Shown: piece by piece, positions 28,015 through 37,997 of the stretch
Layout of the letters: the number at the start of each line of letters is the position of its first letter
Numbering within the stretch: position 1 is the stretch's first letter
Assembly: GCA_963816545.1 (NCBI GenBank)
Contig: CAWFLE010000006.1
Coordinates: 372,001-436,000 of the forward strand
Length of the DNA stretch: 64,000 nucleotides
Origin: Albimonas sp963816545
GTDB taxonomy: Bacteria > Pseudomonadota > Alphaproteobacteria > Rhodobacterales > Rhodobacteraceae
Reading direction: 5' to 3'
The notes under the pieces: generated by a model
The model's input: only the letters and a program-made list of their open reading frames with translations
The model's database searches: none
Told to the model about the DNA's origin: nothing
Made by a program: the position numbers and the translations under genes

Positions 28015-29165
28015 CGGGCCGTGCCTATCTCGACTGGAACGCGACCGCGCCTCTCAGGCCCGAGGCGCGCGAGGCGATGCTCCGTGCGCTGGACGCGGCC
28101 AACCCCTCGTCCGTCCACGCCGAGGGGCGGGAGGCCCGCGCCATCGTCGAGCGCGCCCGCGCGCAGGTCGCGGCGTTGGCGGGTTGCGAGCCGGGGGAGG
28201 TGATCTTCACCTCCGGCGCCACCGAGGCGAACAACCTCGCGCTGAGCATGGCGGCCGTGGTGCATTACGCGGCCACCGATCATGCCAGCGTCGTCGAGGC
28301 GGCCCTCTCCCGGCCCTGCGACGTCGCCCTGCCCGCGCGGCGGGACGGCACGCTGGAACGGCCGGAAGGCGGCGTGGTCCGCGGCGACTACGGGCCCGAC
28401 GTCGACGCCTGGCTGCTGGGGCGTCGTTGCATCGCCGTCGCGGCCGCGCAGTCCGAGACGGGCGTGGCCGAGGATGTCGGCGACATCTACCGTTCGGCGG
28501 CGGTCAGGGGGCTGAACGCCCATTGCGACGCCACCCAGGCCGTCGGGCGCATCGCATTCTCGTTCACGCTCTGCGGCGCCGCGACGGCCGCCCTTTCCGC
28601 GCACAAGCTCGGCGGCCCCAAGGGCGTCGGCGCCATGATCTTGCGGGACGACAGGCTCGGCGACTTCAGGCTCTTCGACTGGACGCCGGGGGGAGGGCAG
28701 GAGCAGCGTCGCCGCGCCGGCACCGAGAACGTCCCCGGCATCGCCGGCTTCGGCGCGGCGGCGGAGGCGGCGCTGCGCGACCTCGCCTCCGGCGTCTGGG
28801 AGCGGGTGGAAAACCTGCGCGACATGATGGAGGCCCGGCTGAAAGACGCCGCCCCCGACCTTATCTTGATCGGCGAGGGCGCCCGCCGTCTGCCCAACAC
28901 CTCCTGCGTCGCCGTCCCCGGCTGGAAGGGCGAGACGCAGGTGATGCAGATGGACCTCGCGGGGTTCGCGATTTCGGCCGGCTCCGCCTGCGCCTCGGGC
29001 AAGGTGGGGCCGAGCCGGGCGCTCAAGGCGATGGGCTTCGACGACGCGACCGCGGGGTCCGCCATCCGCGTCTCGCTGGGCCCGACCACGACCGAGGGCG
29101 AGGTCATGCGCTTCGCCGACGCCTGGACCGACAGATACCGCCGCTTCCACCGGAAGTCGGCCTGA
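28011..29165 (+). CDS. Cysteine desulfurase, IscS/NifS class
   Basis: The 384-residue class V aminotransferase has AYLDWNATAPLRPEA at its N terminus and the PLP lysine in LSAHKLGGPKGVG (near residue 198). The persulfide cysteine lies in ISAGSACASGKVGPS (near residue 325). It removes sulfur from cysteine for Fe-S assembly. It starts inside the iscR stop (ATGA overlap), showing translational coupling. It is one of two desulfurases in this operon, the other being sufS, an arrangement seen in Rhodobacterales. Confidence 0.93.
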   Translation: MTGRAYLDWNATAPLRPEAREAMLRALDAANPSSVHAEGREARAIVERARAQVAALAGCEPGEVIFTSGATEANNLALSMAAVVHYAATDHASVVEAALSRPCDVALPARRDGTLERPEGGVVRGDYGPDVDAWLLGRRCIAVAAAQSETGVAEDVGDIYRSAAVRGLNAHCDATQAVGRIAFSFTLCGAATAALSAHKLGGPKGVGAMILRDDRLGDFRLFDWTPGGGQEQRRRAGTENVPGIAGFGAAAEAALRDLASGVWERVENLRDMMEARLKDAAPDLILIGEGARRLPNTSCVAVPGWKGETQVMQMDLAGFAISAGSACASGKVGPSRALKAMGFDDATAGSAIRVSLGPTTTEGEVMRFADAWTDRYRRFHRKSA

Positions 29166-29210
29166 GCCAATCGCCGCGCCTCAGGGCCTGCGGCGGGGAA
29201 GGAGACCGAA

Positions 29211-30750
29211 ATGGCCGCTCTGGACGAGACCAACGTCAAGGAAGGCGTCGAGAAGGAGACCGTGGATGCGGTCCGCAGCCTCGCCGGCAAGTACAAGCAC
29301 GGTTGGGAATCCGACATCGAGATGGACTTCGCCCCCAAGGGGCTGAACGAGGACATCGTCCGCCTGATCTCGGCCAAGAAGAACGAGCCCGACTGGATGC
29401 TGGACTGGCGCCTGAAGGCCTACCAGCGCTGGCTGAAGATGGACGAGCCGGAGTGGGCCATGGTCCACTACCCGAAGATCGACTTCCAGGAGCAGTACTA
29501 CTACGCTCAGCCCAAGAGCTTCGCCACCAAGCCCAAGTCGCTGGACGAGGTGGACCCCGAGCTGCTGCGCACCTACGAGAAGCTCGGCATCCCGCTGAAG
29601 GAGCAGATGATCCTCGCGGGCGTCGAGGGCGCGGGTCAGGCCCCCGCCGATGCGCGACGCTCCGCAGGAGCGTCGCGTGGCGGTGGACGCGGTGTTCGAC
29701 TCCGTCTCCCTGGGCACGACCTTCAAGGATGAGCTCGCCAAGGCCGGCGTGATCTTCTGCTCGATCTCCGAGGCGGTGCAGGAGCATCCCGAGCTGGTGA
29801 AGAAGTATCTCGGCTCGGTGGTCCCGGCGTCGGACAACTTCTACGCCACGCTCAACTCGGCGGTGTTCTCCGACGGCTCCTTCGTCTACGTGCCGCCGGG
29901 CGTGCGCTGCCCGATGGAGCTTTCCACCTACTTCCGCATCAACGCCGAGAACACCGGCCAGTTCGAGCGCACCCTCATCATCGCCGACAAGGGCGCCTAC
30001 GTCAGCTACCTGGAAGGCTGCACCGCGCCGATGCGCGACGTGAACCAGCTTCACGCCGCGGTGGTGGAGATCGTGGCGCTGGACGACGCCGAGGTGAAGT
30101 ACTCGACCGTCCAGAACTGGTATCCGGGCGACGAGAACGGCAAGGGCGGCATCTACAACTTCGTCACCAAGCGCGCCGACTGCCGCGGCGACCGCTCCAA
30201 GGTGATGTGGACGCAGGTGGAGACGGGCTCGGCCGTCACCTGGAAGTATCCGTCCTGCATCCTGCGCGGCGACGACAGCCAGGGCGAGTTCTACTCCATC
30301 GCCATCGCCAACAACATGCAGCAGGCCGACACCGGCACCAAGATGGTGCATCTGGGCAAGAACACCCGCTCGCGCATCGTCTCCAAGGGCATCTCTGCGG
30401 GCCGCGCGCAGAACACCTATCGCGGGCTGGTGTCCATCCACCCGAAGGCCGTCAACTCCCGCAACTACACCCAGTGCGACAGCCTCCTGATCGGCGGCGA
30501 TTGCGGCGCCCACACGGTCCCCTACATCGAGTGCCGCAACCACTCCTCGAAGGTGGAGCACGAGGCCACCACCTCCAAGATCGCCGACGACCAGCTCTTC
30601 TACTGCCGGTCCCGCGGCATGTCGGAGGAGGACGCGGTCGCCCTCGTGGTCAACGGCTTCTGCAAGGAGGTCCTCCAGGCCCTACCCATGGAATTCGCGA
30701 TGGAGGCGCAGTCGCTGGTGGCGATCTCGCTGGAAGGGTCGGTCGGCTGA
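29211..30750 (+). CDS. sufB: Fe-S cluster scaffold protein SufB, one frameshift
   Basis: The N-terminal part runs MAALDETNVKEGVEKETVDA to PLKEQMILAGVEGAG, and after a frame change near 29650 the protein continues as DAPQERRVAVDAVFDSVS. The rest is textbook SufB: GVRCPMELSTYFRINAENTG, KYSTVQNWYPGDENGKGG, IECRNHSSKVEHEATTS, and the end MEFAMEAQSLVAISLEGSVG. It builds Fe-S clusters within the SufBCD complex. One extra base is needed to explain the shift. It coincides with a perfect hairpin at 29652-29674, a classic place for sequencing compression, and SufB is normally essential here. Hence it is called a CDS rather than a pseudogene. Confidence 0.92.
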
Positions 30751-30751
30751 C

Positions 30752-30994
30752 ATGGCGGTCCAGAGCCGCATCATGGAAGAGGTCTCATCTTTGGTGGACG
30801 ATCTCGTCTCCCGGCTCGCCGAACTGGGGGAAGGCGAGCCCTACCTGGAGGAGGCGCTGACCAAGGCGGTATTCCGTGACCTCGTCTGGTCGGTGCTGGA
30901 GCGTCTGGACGGCGCCGACCGGGAGGACCTCGCGGACCATCTGGAGACGCTGGCTGAGCTTCTCCATGAGCGGAACAATGAAGGCGGAGACTAG
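30752..30994 (+). CDS. Small acidic hypothetical protein within the suf operon
   Basis: This 80-residue protein (starting MAVQSRIMEEVSSLVDDL) begins one base after the sufB stop, with GGAAGGG upstream. It ends one base before the next start codon, so it is clearly part of the operon. It is predicted almost wholly helical, rich in Leu, Glu and Asp, with no cysteine and no transmembrane segment. No family is recognised. Its place between sufB and sufC suggests an accessory role in Fe-S assembly, which is inference from position only. Confidence 0.75.
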   Translation: MAVQSRIMEEVSSLVDDLVSRLAELGEGEPYLEEALTKAVFRDLVWSVLERLDGADREDLADHLETLAELLHERNNEGGD

Positions 30995-30995
30995 A

Positions 30996-31325
30996 ATGAT
31001 CGTCACCACCACCAACAGCATCGAAGGCCGCCGCGTCACCGCCTATCGCGGCGTGGTGGTCGGCGAGGCCATCATGGGCGCCAACATCGTCCGCGACTTC
31101 TTCGCCGGCATCACCGACATCGTCGGCGGCCGCTCCGGCGCCTACGAGGCCAAGCTTCAGGACGCGCGCGAGGTCGCCTTCCGCGAGCTGGAGGAGAGGG
31201 CCGCCCGCCTCGGCGCCGACGCGGTGGTGGGCGTGGACCTGGATTACGAGGTGGTCGGCAAGGACGGCTCGATGCTGATGGTCAGCGTCTCCGGCACCGC
31301 CGTCTCCACCGAACCGCAGCCCTGA
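30996..31325 (+). CDS. YbjQ/UPF0145 (DUF74) heavy-metal-binding-domain protein
   Basis: The 109-residue protein reads MIVTTTNSIEGRRVTAYRGV, then GANIVRDFFAGITDIVGGRS and LGADAVVGVDLDYEVVG. This is the full pattern of the YbjQ family, whose members form pentameric rings with unknown function. The ATG follows GGCGGAGACTAGA. Its place in a suf operon hints at a link to metal or Fe-S supply, but the domain name itself rests on structural resemblance rather than shown metal binding. Confidence 0.88.
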   Translation: MIVTTTNSIEGRRVTAYRGVVVGEAIMGANIVRDFFAGITDIVGGRSGAYEAKLQDAREVAFRELEERAARLGADAVVGVDLDYEVVGKDGSMLMVSVSGTAVSTEPQP

Positions 31326-31399
31326 ACGCAAGCCGCGGCCCCGCCGCCGCCAGCCAGACATCGGCGCGCCTGCCGCGCCCCTCCGAAAGGACGAGAAAC

Positions 31400-32154
<755 letters not shown>

Positions 32155-32155
<1 letters not shown>

Positions 32156-33432
32156 TGGCGGTTCCCGCCCTGAAGCTGGAAGCGGCCGAGACCCTCCTCG
32201 CCCACCGCCCCTTCCCCACGGACGAGGGCGCCTGGGCGCGGGAGGCGCGCGAGGCCGCCGCCGCCCGCCTGCGCGCCATGGGCGCGCCGATGCGCCGCGA
32301 CGAATACTGGAAGTGGACCGACCCGACCGACCTCACCGCCCCGCAGGCGCCGGCGGTCCCGCTCCCGGCCGCCTCCGCCCCCCTCTTCGACGCCGCCAAC
32401 GCGCTGGTCGTCACCTATGAGGACGGCGAGCTGAAGGAGGGCCTGGGCGAGCTCGACGGCGTCGAGATCGTCACCCTCAAGGAGGCGATGGCCAAGGACA
32501 TCCACTGGGCCAAGGACCTCTACGGCGTGCTGGAGACCCGGGGCCAGGACCCGGTGCCGCGCCCGCTCGCGGCGCTCAACACCGCCACCGCCACCGACGG
32601 GCTGGCGATCCGGGTCACCGGCAAGGTCTCCCGTCCGATCCTGATCCGCGGGACCCGCACGCAGGAGGCCGCCGACGCCGTCCTGCACCACGTGGTGCGG
32701 CTGGAGGAAGGCGCCGAGCTGACCATCCTCGAGACCGGCGCCCCCGGCGCCCGGGTCAACGCGGTGATCGAGGCCGACATCGCCGACCGCGCCCGCTTCC
32801 ACCACCTCCGCGCCAACGGGCCGGAGGCGGAGCGTCGCGGCGCCTGGCACCTCTTCGCCCGGCTCGGCGCCGAATCCGCCTGCAAGGCCTTCGGCATCAC
32901 CGCCGGCGGCCGCCTGACCCGCTCCGAGCAGGTGATCGAGCTCACCGGCGACGACGCGGTGGTGCATCTCGCCGGCGCCTGCCTCGGCGAGGGCGACGAC
33001 TTCCTCCATGACGACACCGTCTTCATCACCCACGCGGCCGAGCGCTGCGAATCCCGCCAGGTCTTCAAGAAGGTCCTGCGCGACACCGCCCGCGGCGTCT
33101 TCCAGGGCAAGATCCTGGTGAAGCAGGGCGCCCAGAAGACGGACGGCTACCAGATCTCCCAGGGCCTCCTGCTGGACCCCAACGCCGACTTCCGCGCCAA
33201 GCCGGAGCTGGAGATCTACGCCGACGACGTCGTCTGCTCCCACGGCTCCACGGTCGGCGCGGTGGACGAGACCGCGCTCTACTACCTCCGCGCCCGCGGC
33301 ATCCCGCTGCGCGAGGCCGAGGACCTGCTGGTCATGTCCTTCCTCGGCGAGGCGGTGGAGGAGATCGAGGACCAGGACCTCGCCGAGGAGTTGCGCGAGC
33401 GCATCGCCCTCTGGGTGAAGGGCGAGGCGTGA
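32155..33432 (+). CDS. sufD: Fe-S cluster assembly protein SufD
   Basis: This 425-residue protein has the SufB/SufD beta-helix core. Signatures include CESRQVFKKVLRDTARGVFQ, GKILVKQGAQKTDGYQISQG and the ending DDVVCSHGSTVGAVDETALY. These are the conserved SufD C-terminal motifs, with Cys and His involved in cluster assembly. The start codon overlaps the sufC stop (TGATG), and its own stop overlaps the GTG of the next gene. These overlaps indicate tight translational coupling. Confidence 0.96.
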
Positions 33433-34034
33433 CCGCCACCGATGCGCCCCGGGCGCCGCGCGGCCTCGTCGCGCGGATCGCCGTCGCCTGGGCCCACGGC
33501 ATCCGCCGCTCCACCGCCCATGAGCTGGCGGCGGACCATGGCGAGGGGCGCATCCTCGCCTATGCGCTAGGCTCCTGCCTCGGGCTCCTGATCGCGCGGC
33601 TCCCCATCGACATCCAGCAGGCCGCGAGCCAGCCCGAGCCGCCGGAGCTGGGCGCCCTGGTGACGGCCAACGTCGTCTCCATGCTCTTCTTCACCCCCAT
33701 CTTCCTCTACGCGGTCGCGGGTCTCCTCGGCGTCGCCCTCCGCGCGGCCGGGGGCGCGGGCTCCTGGCGCGACACCCGCCTCGCGCTCTTCTGGGCCGAA
33801 CTCTGCGCCATCCCCGCCGTCCTCCTCGCCGCCACCGCCGAGATCCTGCTCCGCTCCGCCGGCATGCCCCCCGCCCTCGCCCAGATCCCCGGCGCCGCCG
33901 CCGGCCTCCTCGCCGCCTGGTTCTGGTGCGGTGCGCTCGCCGAGGCGCATGGCTACCGCCGCGCCTGGCCCGCCTTCGTCCTGCTCGCCGCCGCCGCCAT
34001 CGCCCTGGCGCTGCTCGGCGCCGCGGGCCCCTGA
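33429..34034 (+). CDS. YIP1-like multi-spanning membrane protein (copy 1 of 3)
   Basis: The 201-residue protein starts at GTG overlapping the sufD stop. It has about five hydrophobic segments (for example VSMLFFTPIFLYAVAGLLGV and FVLLAAAAIALALLGAAGP) and the pair GSWRDTRLALFWAEL...AEAHGYRRAW that recurs in its two neighbours. Together these suggest the YIP1/DUF1282 fold. The function is unknown, although such genes are regular members of Rhodobacterales suf operons. Divergence among the three copies is high. Confidence 0.8.
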   Translation: MTATDAPRAPRGLVARIAVAWAHGIRRSTAHELAADHGEGRILAYALGSCLGLLIARLPIDIQQAASQPEPPELGALVTANVVSMLFFTPIFLYAVAGLLGVALRAAGGAGSWRDTRLALFWAELCAIPAVLLAATAEILLRSAGMPPALAQIPGAAAGLLAAWFWCGALAEAHGYRRAWPAFVLLAAAAIALALLGAAGP

Positions 34035-34152
34035 CGCCGGTCGCTCCCCGGTTGCGAAAGATGCCGAATGTTGTTCACATTGAATTCATATCCTGCTAAG
34101 GATCCTTCCGTTGAAAGGGCTCCGGCCACGGAGCGGCAGCGGAGCGGCGTTC

Positions 34153-34797
34153 ATGGCATTCGTTCAGTCTTTCCCCCCCGAGACGCCGGACGAGGAGGAT
34201 TACGGCCCCGCCACCATGTCCGCCCGCGTGCTGGAAGCCTGGCGCGACATGGAAGCCTCCACCCGGCGCCTGCTCTCCCAGAACCCGGGCGAGGGCCGGC
34301 TGCTCTTCTACGTGATCCTCGCGGACATGGTCTTCTTCCTGAGCTGGACCGCGAAGACCGTGCTCGCGCCCACCTCGGCGGCGGCGGCGCAGATGCCGCT
34401 CAACATGGGCGGCTGGATCCTCGCGGCCTTCCTGATGCGCACGGCGGGGATGTACGTCCTTGCTGCGGCGGCGCATGCGGTCTGCCGCCTGTCCGGAGGC
34501 TCGGGAAGCTGGCGGGACACGCGGGCCGCGGCCTTCTGGGGCGGACTGGTGGCCTCGCCCTTCGGCCTGCTCGCCTCGGCGCTCGCCGTGCTGCTCGCGC
34601 AGGGCGAACGCTCCATGCCGGCGCTGGCGGATCCGATCTTCTCGCTCCCGCCGTACTATATCGGCCTCGTGCCCTTCCTGTGGTTCATCGCGGCGGGCAT
34701 CGCCACGGCGCAGTCGCTCCGGGTCGGCTGGATCTTCCTGATGCTGTCCACGGGAACGGTGGCGCTCTCGATCCTCGGGGTCTATCTGACGGCCTGA
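34153..34797 (+). CDS. YIP1-like membrane protein (copy 2 of 3)
   Basis: A 214-residue protein with the Met at 34153, where GGAGCGGCGTTC precedes. It has an N-terminal acidic soluble stretch (PPETPDEEDYGPA) and four or five membrane segments (LFYVILADMVFFLSWTAKTV, GLVPFLWFIAAGIATAQSL). It shares SGSWRDTRAAAFWGGLVASP with the preceding protein, so the two are tandem paralogues. Its role is unknown; its position in the suf operon is the only functional hint. Confidence 0.8.
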   Translation: MAFVQSFPPETPDEEDYGPATMSARVLEAWRDMEASTRRLLSQNPGEGRLLFYVILADMVFFLSWTAKTVLAPTSAAAAQMPLNMGGWILAAFLMRTAGMYVLAAAAHAVCRLSGGSGSWRDTRAAAFWGGLVASPFGLLASALAVLLAQGERSMPALADPIFSLPPYYIGLVPFLWFIAAGIATAQSLRVGWIFLMLSTGTVALSILGVYLTA

Positions 34798-34852
34798 CGC
34801 CGCACGCGGGCGCGACCGGCGCGCGCGGCGGCGCGCGCAGGAGCCGCCGCGG

Positions 34853-35434
34853 ATGATCGGATCTTTCGTCGCCAACCTCGTCGGGGCCTACACCGACCCG
34901 CGCGCCTCCGCGCGCCGGATGCTGGCGCTCTCGCCCTCGATGGGCGACTCGGCGCTGATGGTGCTGCTCGCCTTCGCCATCCAGTCGCTGTTCGGCATCC
35001 TTCTGGGCATGGCCGGGGAGGCGGAGCTCGCGGGCTTCGGCCGCCGCATCTCCGAGCTGGCGCTCCAGTTCCTGCTCTTCGCCGTGCTCACCATGGGCGC
35101 CTGGCTGGTGGGCCGGCGCTTCGGCGGCCGCGCCACGCCCCAGAGCCTCGCGCAGGTGATCGCCTGGCACTACCTCGCCACGTCGTTCCTCGCGCCCGTG
35201 AACCTGATCGGGGCGCAGGCGATGACCGAGGGCGGCGGCGCCGGCATCCTGTTCCTGCTGGTGCCCGTGTCGCTCGGCCTCTCGATCTGGATCTTCGCGG
35301 CCTTCGTGGCCGAGGCGCACGGCTTCCGCCGCCTCGGGCCCGTGGTGCTCGCCTCCATCGCGGGCTTCGTCGCGCTGGGCATCTTCACCATGTTCATCAT
35401 CTCCCTGTTCGTCGGCGCGCCGCCCCAGGGCTGA
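34853..35434 (+). CDS. YIP1-like membrane protein (copy 3 of 3)
   Basis: A 193-residue protein opening MIGSFVANLVGAYTDPRASA, the usual YIP1-family N terminus with the amphipathic 'P-R-x-x-A-R' element before the first helix. Five hydrophobic segments follow (SALMVLLAFAIQSLFGILLG, IAGFVALGIFTMFIISLFVG). The ATG follows AGGAGCCGCCGCGG. The pattern AEAHGFRR matches AEAHGYRR in copy 1. The next start, sufS, is 23 bases on. Confidence 0.84.
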   Translation: MIGSFVANLVGAYTDPRASARRMLALSPSMGDSALMVLLAFAIQSLFGILLGMAGEAELAGFGRRISELALQFLLFAVLTMGAWLVGRRFGGRATPQSLAQVIAWHYLATSFLAPVNLIGAQAMTEGGGAGILFLLVPVSLGLSIWIFAAFVAEAHGFRRLGPVVLASIAGFVALGIFTMFIISLFVGAPPQG

Positions 35435-35457
35435 GCGCGCGCTTGAAAGGAGCGGTC

Positions 35458-36678
35458 ATGTACGACGTCGAAAAGGTCCGCGAGGACTTCCCGATCCTGT
35501 CCCGGACCGTCCACGGCAAGCCGCTGGTCTATCTCGACAACGGGGCCTCCGCGCAGAAGCCCCGCGCGGTGATCGAGGCCGTGACCCGCGCCTATTCCGA
35601 GGAATACGCCAACGTCCACCGCGGCCTCCATTACCTGTCGAACCTCTCCACCGACCGCTACGAGGGGGTGCGCGAGACGATCCGCGCCTTCCTCGGCGCA
35701 GGCTCTCCGGAGGAGGTGGTGTTCACCACCGGCTCCACCCAGGGCCTGAACCTCGTCAGCTACGCCTGGGGCGTCCCCAACCTCTCCGAGGGCGACGAGA
35801 TCATCCTCACCATCATGGAGCACCACGCCAACATCGTGCCCTGGCACTTCCTGCGCGAACGCCACGGCGTGAAGCTGAAATGGGTGGAGACGGAGCCCGA
35901 CGGCTCTCTCGACGCGCAGAAGGTGATCGACGCCATCGGCCCGCGCACGAAGCTCATCGCCTGCACGCACATGTCCAACGTCCTCGGCACGGTGGTGGAT
36001 GTGAAGACCATCTGCCATGCGGCGCGCGAGCGGGGCGTGGCGACCGTGATCGACGGCAGCCAGGCCGCCGTCCACATGCCCGTGGACGTGCAGGACATCG
36101 GCTGCGACTTCTACGCGGTCACCGGCCACAAGCTCTACGGCCCCTCCGCCTCCGGCGCCCTCTACGTGCGCGAGGACCGCTACCCGGAGATGCGCCCCTT
36201 CATCGGCGGCGGCGACATGATCAAGGAGGTCCACCGCGACGAGATCACCTGGAACGAGCCGCCCCACAAGTTCGAGGCGGGAACTCCGGGAATCGCCTCG
36301 ATGATCGGCCTCGGCGCCGCGATCGACTATATGCAGGGCCTGGGAATGGAGAGCATCGCCGCCCACGAGGCCGGGCTGCGAGATTACGCGCAACAGCGCC
36401 TTTCAGGGCTGAACTGGCTGAAAATCCAAGGAAATGCGCCGGGAAAGGGGGCGATCTTCTCCTTCACGCTCCACGGCGCGGGGCATCCGCATGACATCTC
36501 CACCGTGGTGGACCGCAAGGGCGTCGCGGTGCGGGCGGGCCACCACTGCGCCCAGCCGTTGATGGAGCATCTGGGGGTGTCCGCGACCTGCCGCGCCTCC
36601 TTCGGCCTCTACAACACCGAAGCGGAGGTGGACGTCCTCGTGGATGCGCTGGAGACGTGCCGCAAGCTGTTCTCCTGA
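35458..36678 (+). CDS. sufS: Cysteine desulfurase SufS
   Basis: This 406-residue group II desulfurase starts at 35458 after GAAAGGAGCGGTC. Motifs are PLVYLDNGASAQKP, NVHRGLHYLSNLST, the PLP lysine in FYAVTGHKLYGPSASG (near residue 224), and the active cysteine in VRAGHHCAQPLMEHLG (near residue 363) followed by ATCRASFGLYNT. It supplies persulfide to SufBCD. A SufE/SufU partner, SufT and SufA are not found downstream in this window, although they often follow sufS. Confidence 0.96.
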   Translation: MYDVEKVREDFPILSRTVHGKPLVYLDNGASAQKPRAVIEAVTRAYSEEYANVHRGLHYLSNLSTDRYEGVRETIRAFLGAGSPEEVVFTTGSTQGLNLVSYAWGVPNLSEGDEIILTIMEHHANIVPWHFLRERHGVKLKWVETEPDGSLDAQKVIDAIGPRTKLIACTHMSNVLGTVVDVKTICHAARERGVATVIDGSQAAVHMPVDVQDIGCDFYAVTGHKLYGPSASGALYVREDRYPEMRPFIGGGDMIKEVHRDEITWNEPPHKFEAGTPGIASMIGLGAAIDYMQGLGMESIAAHEAGLRDYAQQRLSGLNWLKIQGNAPGKGAIFSFTLHGAGHPHDISTVVDRKGVAVRAGHHCAQPLMEHLGVSATCRASFGLYNTEAEVDVLVDALETCRKLFS

Positions 36679-36747
36679 GGTTCTGCAACCGTTCGGTCAT
36701 GTTCGCCGTTGATGCTGCACGCGATGACGCTGAGCAGGAGACGGATC

Positions 36748-36954
36748 ATGTCCAACGAAGACCTCGCCGGCCCGCCCGAAGTCGACGGCGCCGGCGCCTT
36801 CCCGCCGAACCCGCCGGAGAGCCCGTTCGACGCGCTGAACGCCCGGAACATGGCGCTTATGATGGTCCTGCCCTGGGCCGCGGTGATGACCGTGGGCGCC
36901 GAGATGGCTCAGGAAGCGGCCCGGATCTCCGCGCCCGCCCTCGAAGACTTCTGA
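36748..36954 (+). CDS. Small hypothetical protein downstream of sufS
   Basis: A 68-residue reading starts at 36748 after AGGAGACGGATC. It has a Pro/Gly-rich N-terminal half (PPEVDGAGAFPPNPPESPFD) and one hydrophobic stretch (NMALMMVLPWAAVMTVGAEM), ending in an acidic tail. A single membrane-associated helix is likely. No family is recognised. It lies 69 bases after sufS and before the palindrome cluster. Confidence 0.6.
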   Translation: MSNEDLAGPPEVDGAGAFPPNPPESPFDALNARNMALMMVLPWAAVMTVGAEMAQEAARISAPALEDF

Positions 36955-36968
36955 GCCGACGCTCCGAC

Positions 36969-37074
36969 GTTTCGCAGCGAAACGGCTCTGACGCCTCGCT
37001 GCGAGGCGCCAACCGGGCTGTCGATGTTTCGCTGCGAAACGCCCCTTCGTGAGGCGGGCGTTTCGCAGCGAAAC
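36969..37074. repeat. Cluster of four near-identical palindromes (REP-like)
   Basis: GTTTCGCAGCGAAAC occurs at 36969-36983 and 37060-37074, and the centre variant GTTTCGCTGCGAAAC at 37026-37040. Between them, 36992-37008 is CGCCTCGC-T-GCGAGGCG. All share the core TCGC(A/T)GCGA with changing outer arms that keep perfect symmetry. They lie between sufS with its small gene and the convergent EAL gene. REP-type elements, a terminator zone or binding sites are all possible. Confidence 0.8.
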
Positions 37075-37079
37075 TGCGT

Positions 37080-37919
37080 TCAGGCGGCGGCCGGGTCGGG
37101 CAGGGCTCCCTTGCGGCGAAGGTCGTCCTCCGTCACGGCCTGCCGGAACAGCGCGTCGGAGTAGAGCCGGCCCTGGTGCAGCGCCAGCCCCTGCGCGAGC
37201 AGCCAGTCCCGCTCCTCAGGCGTTTCGATCCCTTCCGCGATCACCGTGATCTCCAGCCTCCTGCAGGTCTCCTGCACTCCCGCCACGATCGACTGGCGGA
37301 CCGGATCGCGGTCGATCCCGCGCACCAGTTCCATGTCCAGCTTGATGAAGTCCGGCCGGATCTCCGTCAGCAGGGTCAGCCCGGCGTAGCCCGCGCCGAA
37401 ATCGTCGATGGCGGTGCGGAAGCCGATCTGCCGATACGCGTCGATGATGCCGCGCAGATGGACAGGATCGCGCAGCCGCTCCCCTTCAGTGATCTCGAAG
37501 ATGATCTTCTCCACCGGCCAGTCATGCCGCTCCGCCGTCCTCAGCGTCGCCTGGATGCAGTGCTCCGGCCGGTAGACGGCGTTCGGCATGATGTTGATGG
37601 AGATGGGGTCGGGCACCTCCAGCTCCGCCGCCGTGCGGATCGCCTTGATCCGGCACTTCTGGTCGAAGGAGTAGCGGTTGGTCTCGTTCACCGCGGCGAA
37701 GACCCGCCCGGCGCCCTCTCCGTTGGGACCGCGCACCAGGCATTCCTGCGCGAAGATCCGGCCGGCCGCGAGGTCCAGGATCGGCTGGAACGCCACCTCG
37801 AAATCCACGCGGAACGCGCGTCCGCCCCGGTCGGCGCAGATCTCGCACGGAGAGACGGTCGGCAAGGTTTCCGCAGGGGAAGGTGGACCGGCGATGTCCA
37901 CAGGGTAACGGGCGGGCAT
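37080..37919 (-). CDS. EAL-domain cyclic-di-GMP phosphodiesterase
   Basis: This 279-residue protein starts at 37919 after GGAGGATCGAG. It has a short N-terminal segment with CEICADRGGRAFRV (a CxxC). A single EAL domain follows: the signature is ECLVRG in place of EALxR, then NIMPNAV, IIFEITEGE, TAIDDFGAGYAGL, IKLDMELVRGI and VIAEGIETPEE. These supply all metal- and substrate-binding acidic residues and the lysine, so activity is expected. It would hydrolyse c-di-GMP in the cytoplasm. No GGDEF or transmembrane part is present. The CxxC might sense redox state or metal, which is inference. The palindrome cluster lies right after its stop codon. Confidence 0.9.
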   Translation of the reverse strand: MPARYPVDIAGPPSPAETLPTVSPCEICADRGGRAFRVDFEVAFQPILDLAAGRIFAQECLVRGPNGEGAGRVFAAVNETNRYSFDQKCRIKAIRTAAELEVPDPISINIMPNAVYRPEHCIQATLRTAERHDWPVEKIIFEITEGERLRDPVHLRGIIDAYRQIGFRTAIDDFGAGYAGLTLLTEIRPDFIKLDMELVRGIDRDPVRQSIVAGVQETCRRLEITVIAEGIETPEERDWLLAQGLALHQGRLYSDALFRQAVTEDDLRRKGALPDPAAA

Positions 37920-37997
37920 CTCGATCCTCCAGCGCGGCAGTCGGCGTGGACGATGGCGGCCGCCGATCAACAATCCGTTGACGGGACGACCCGGGGA

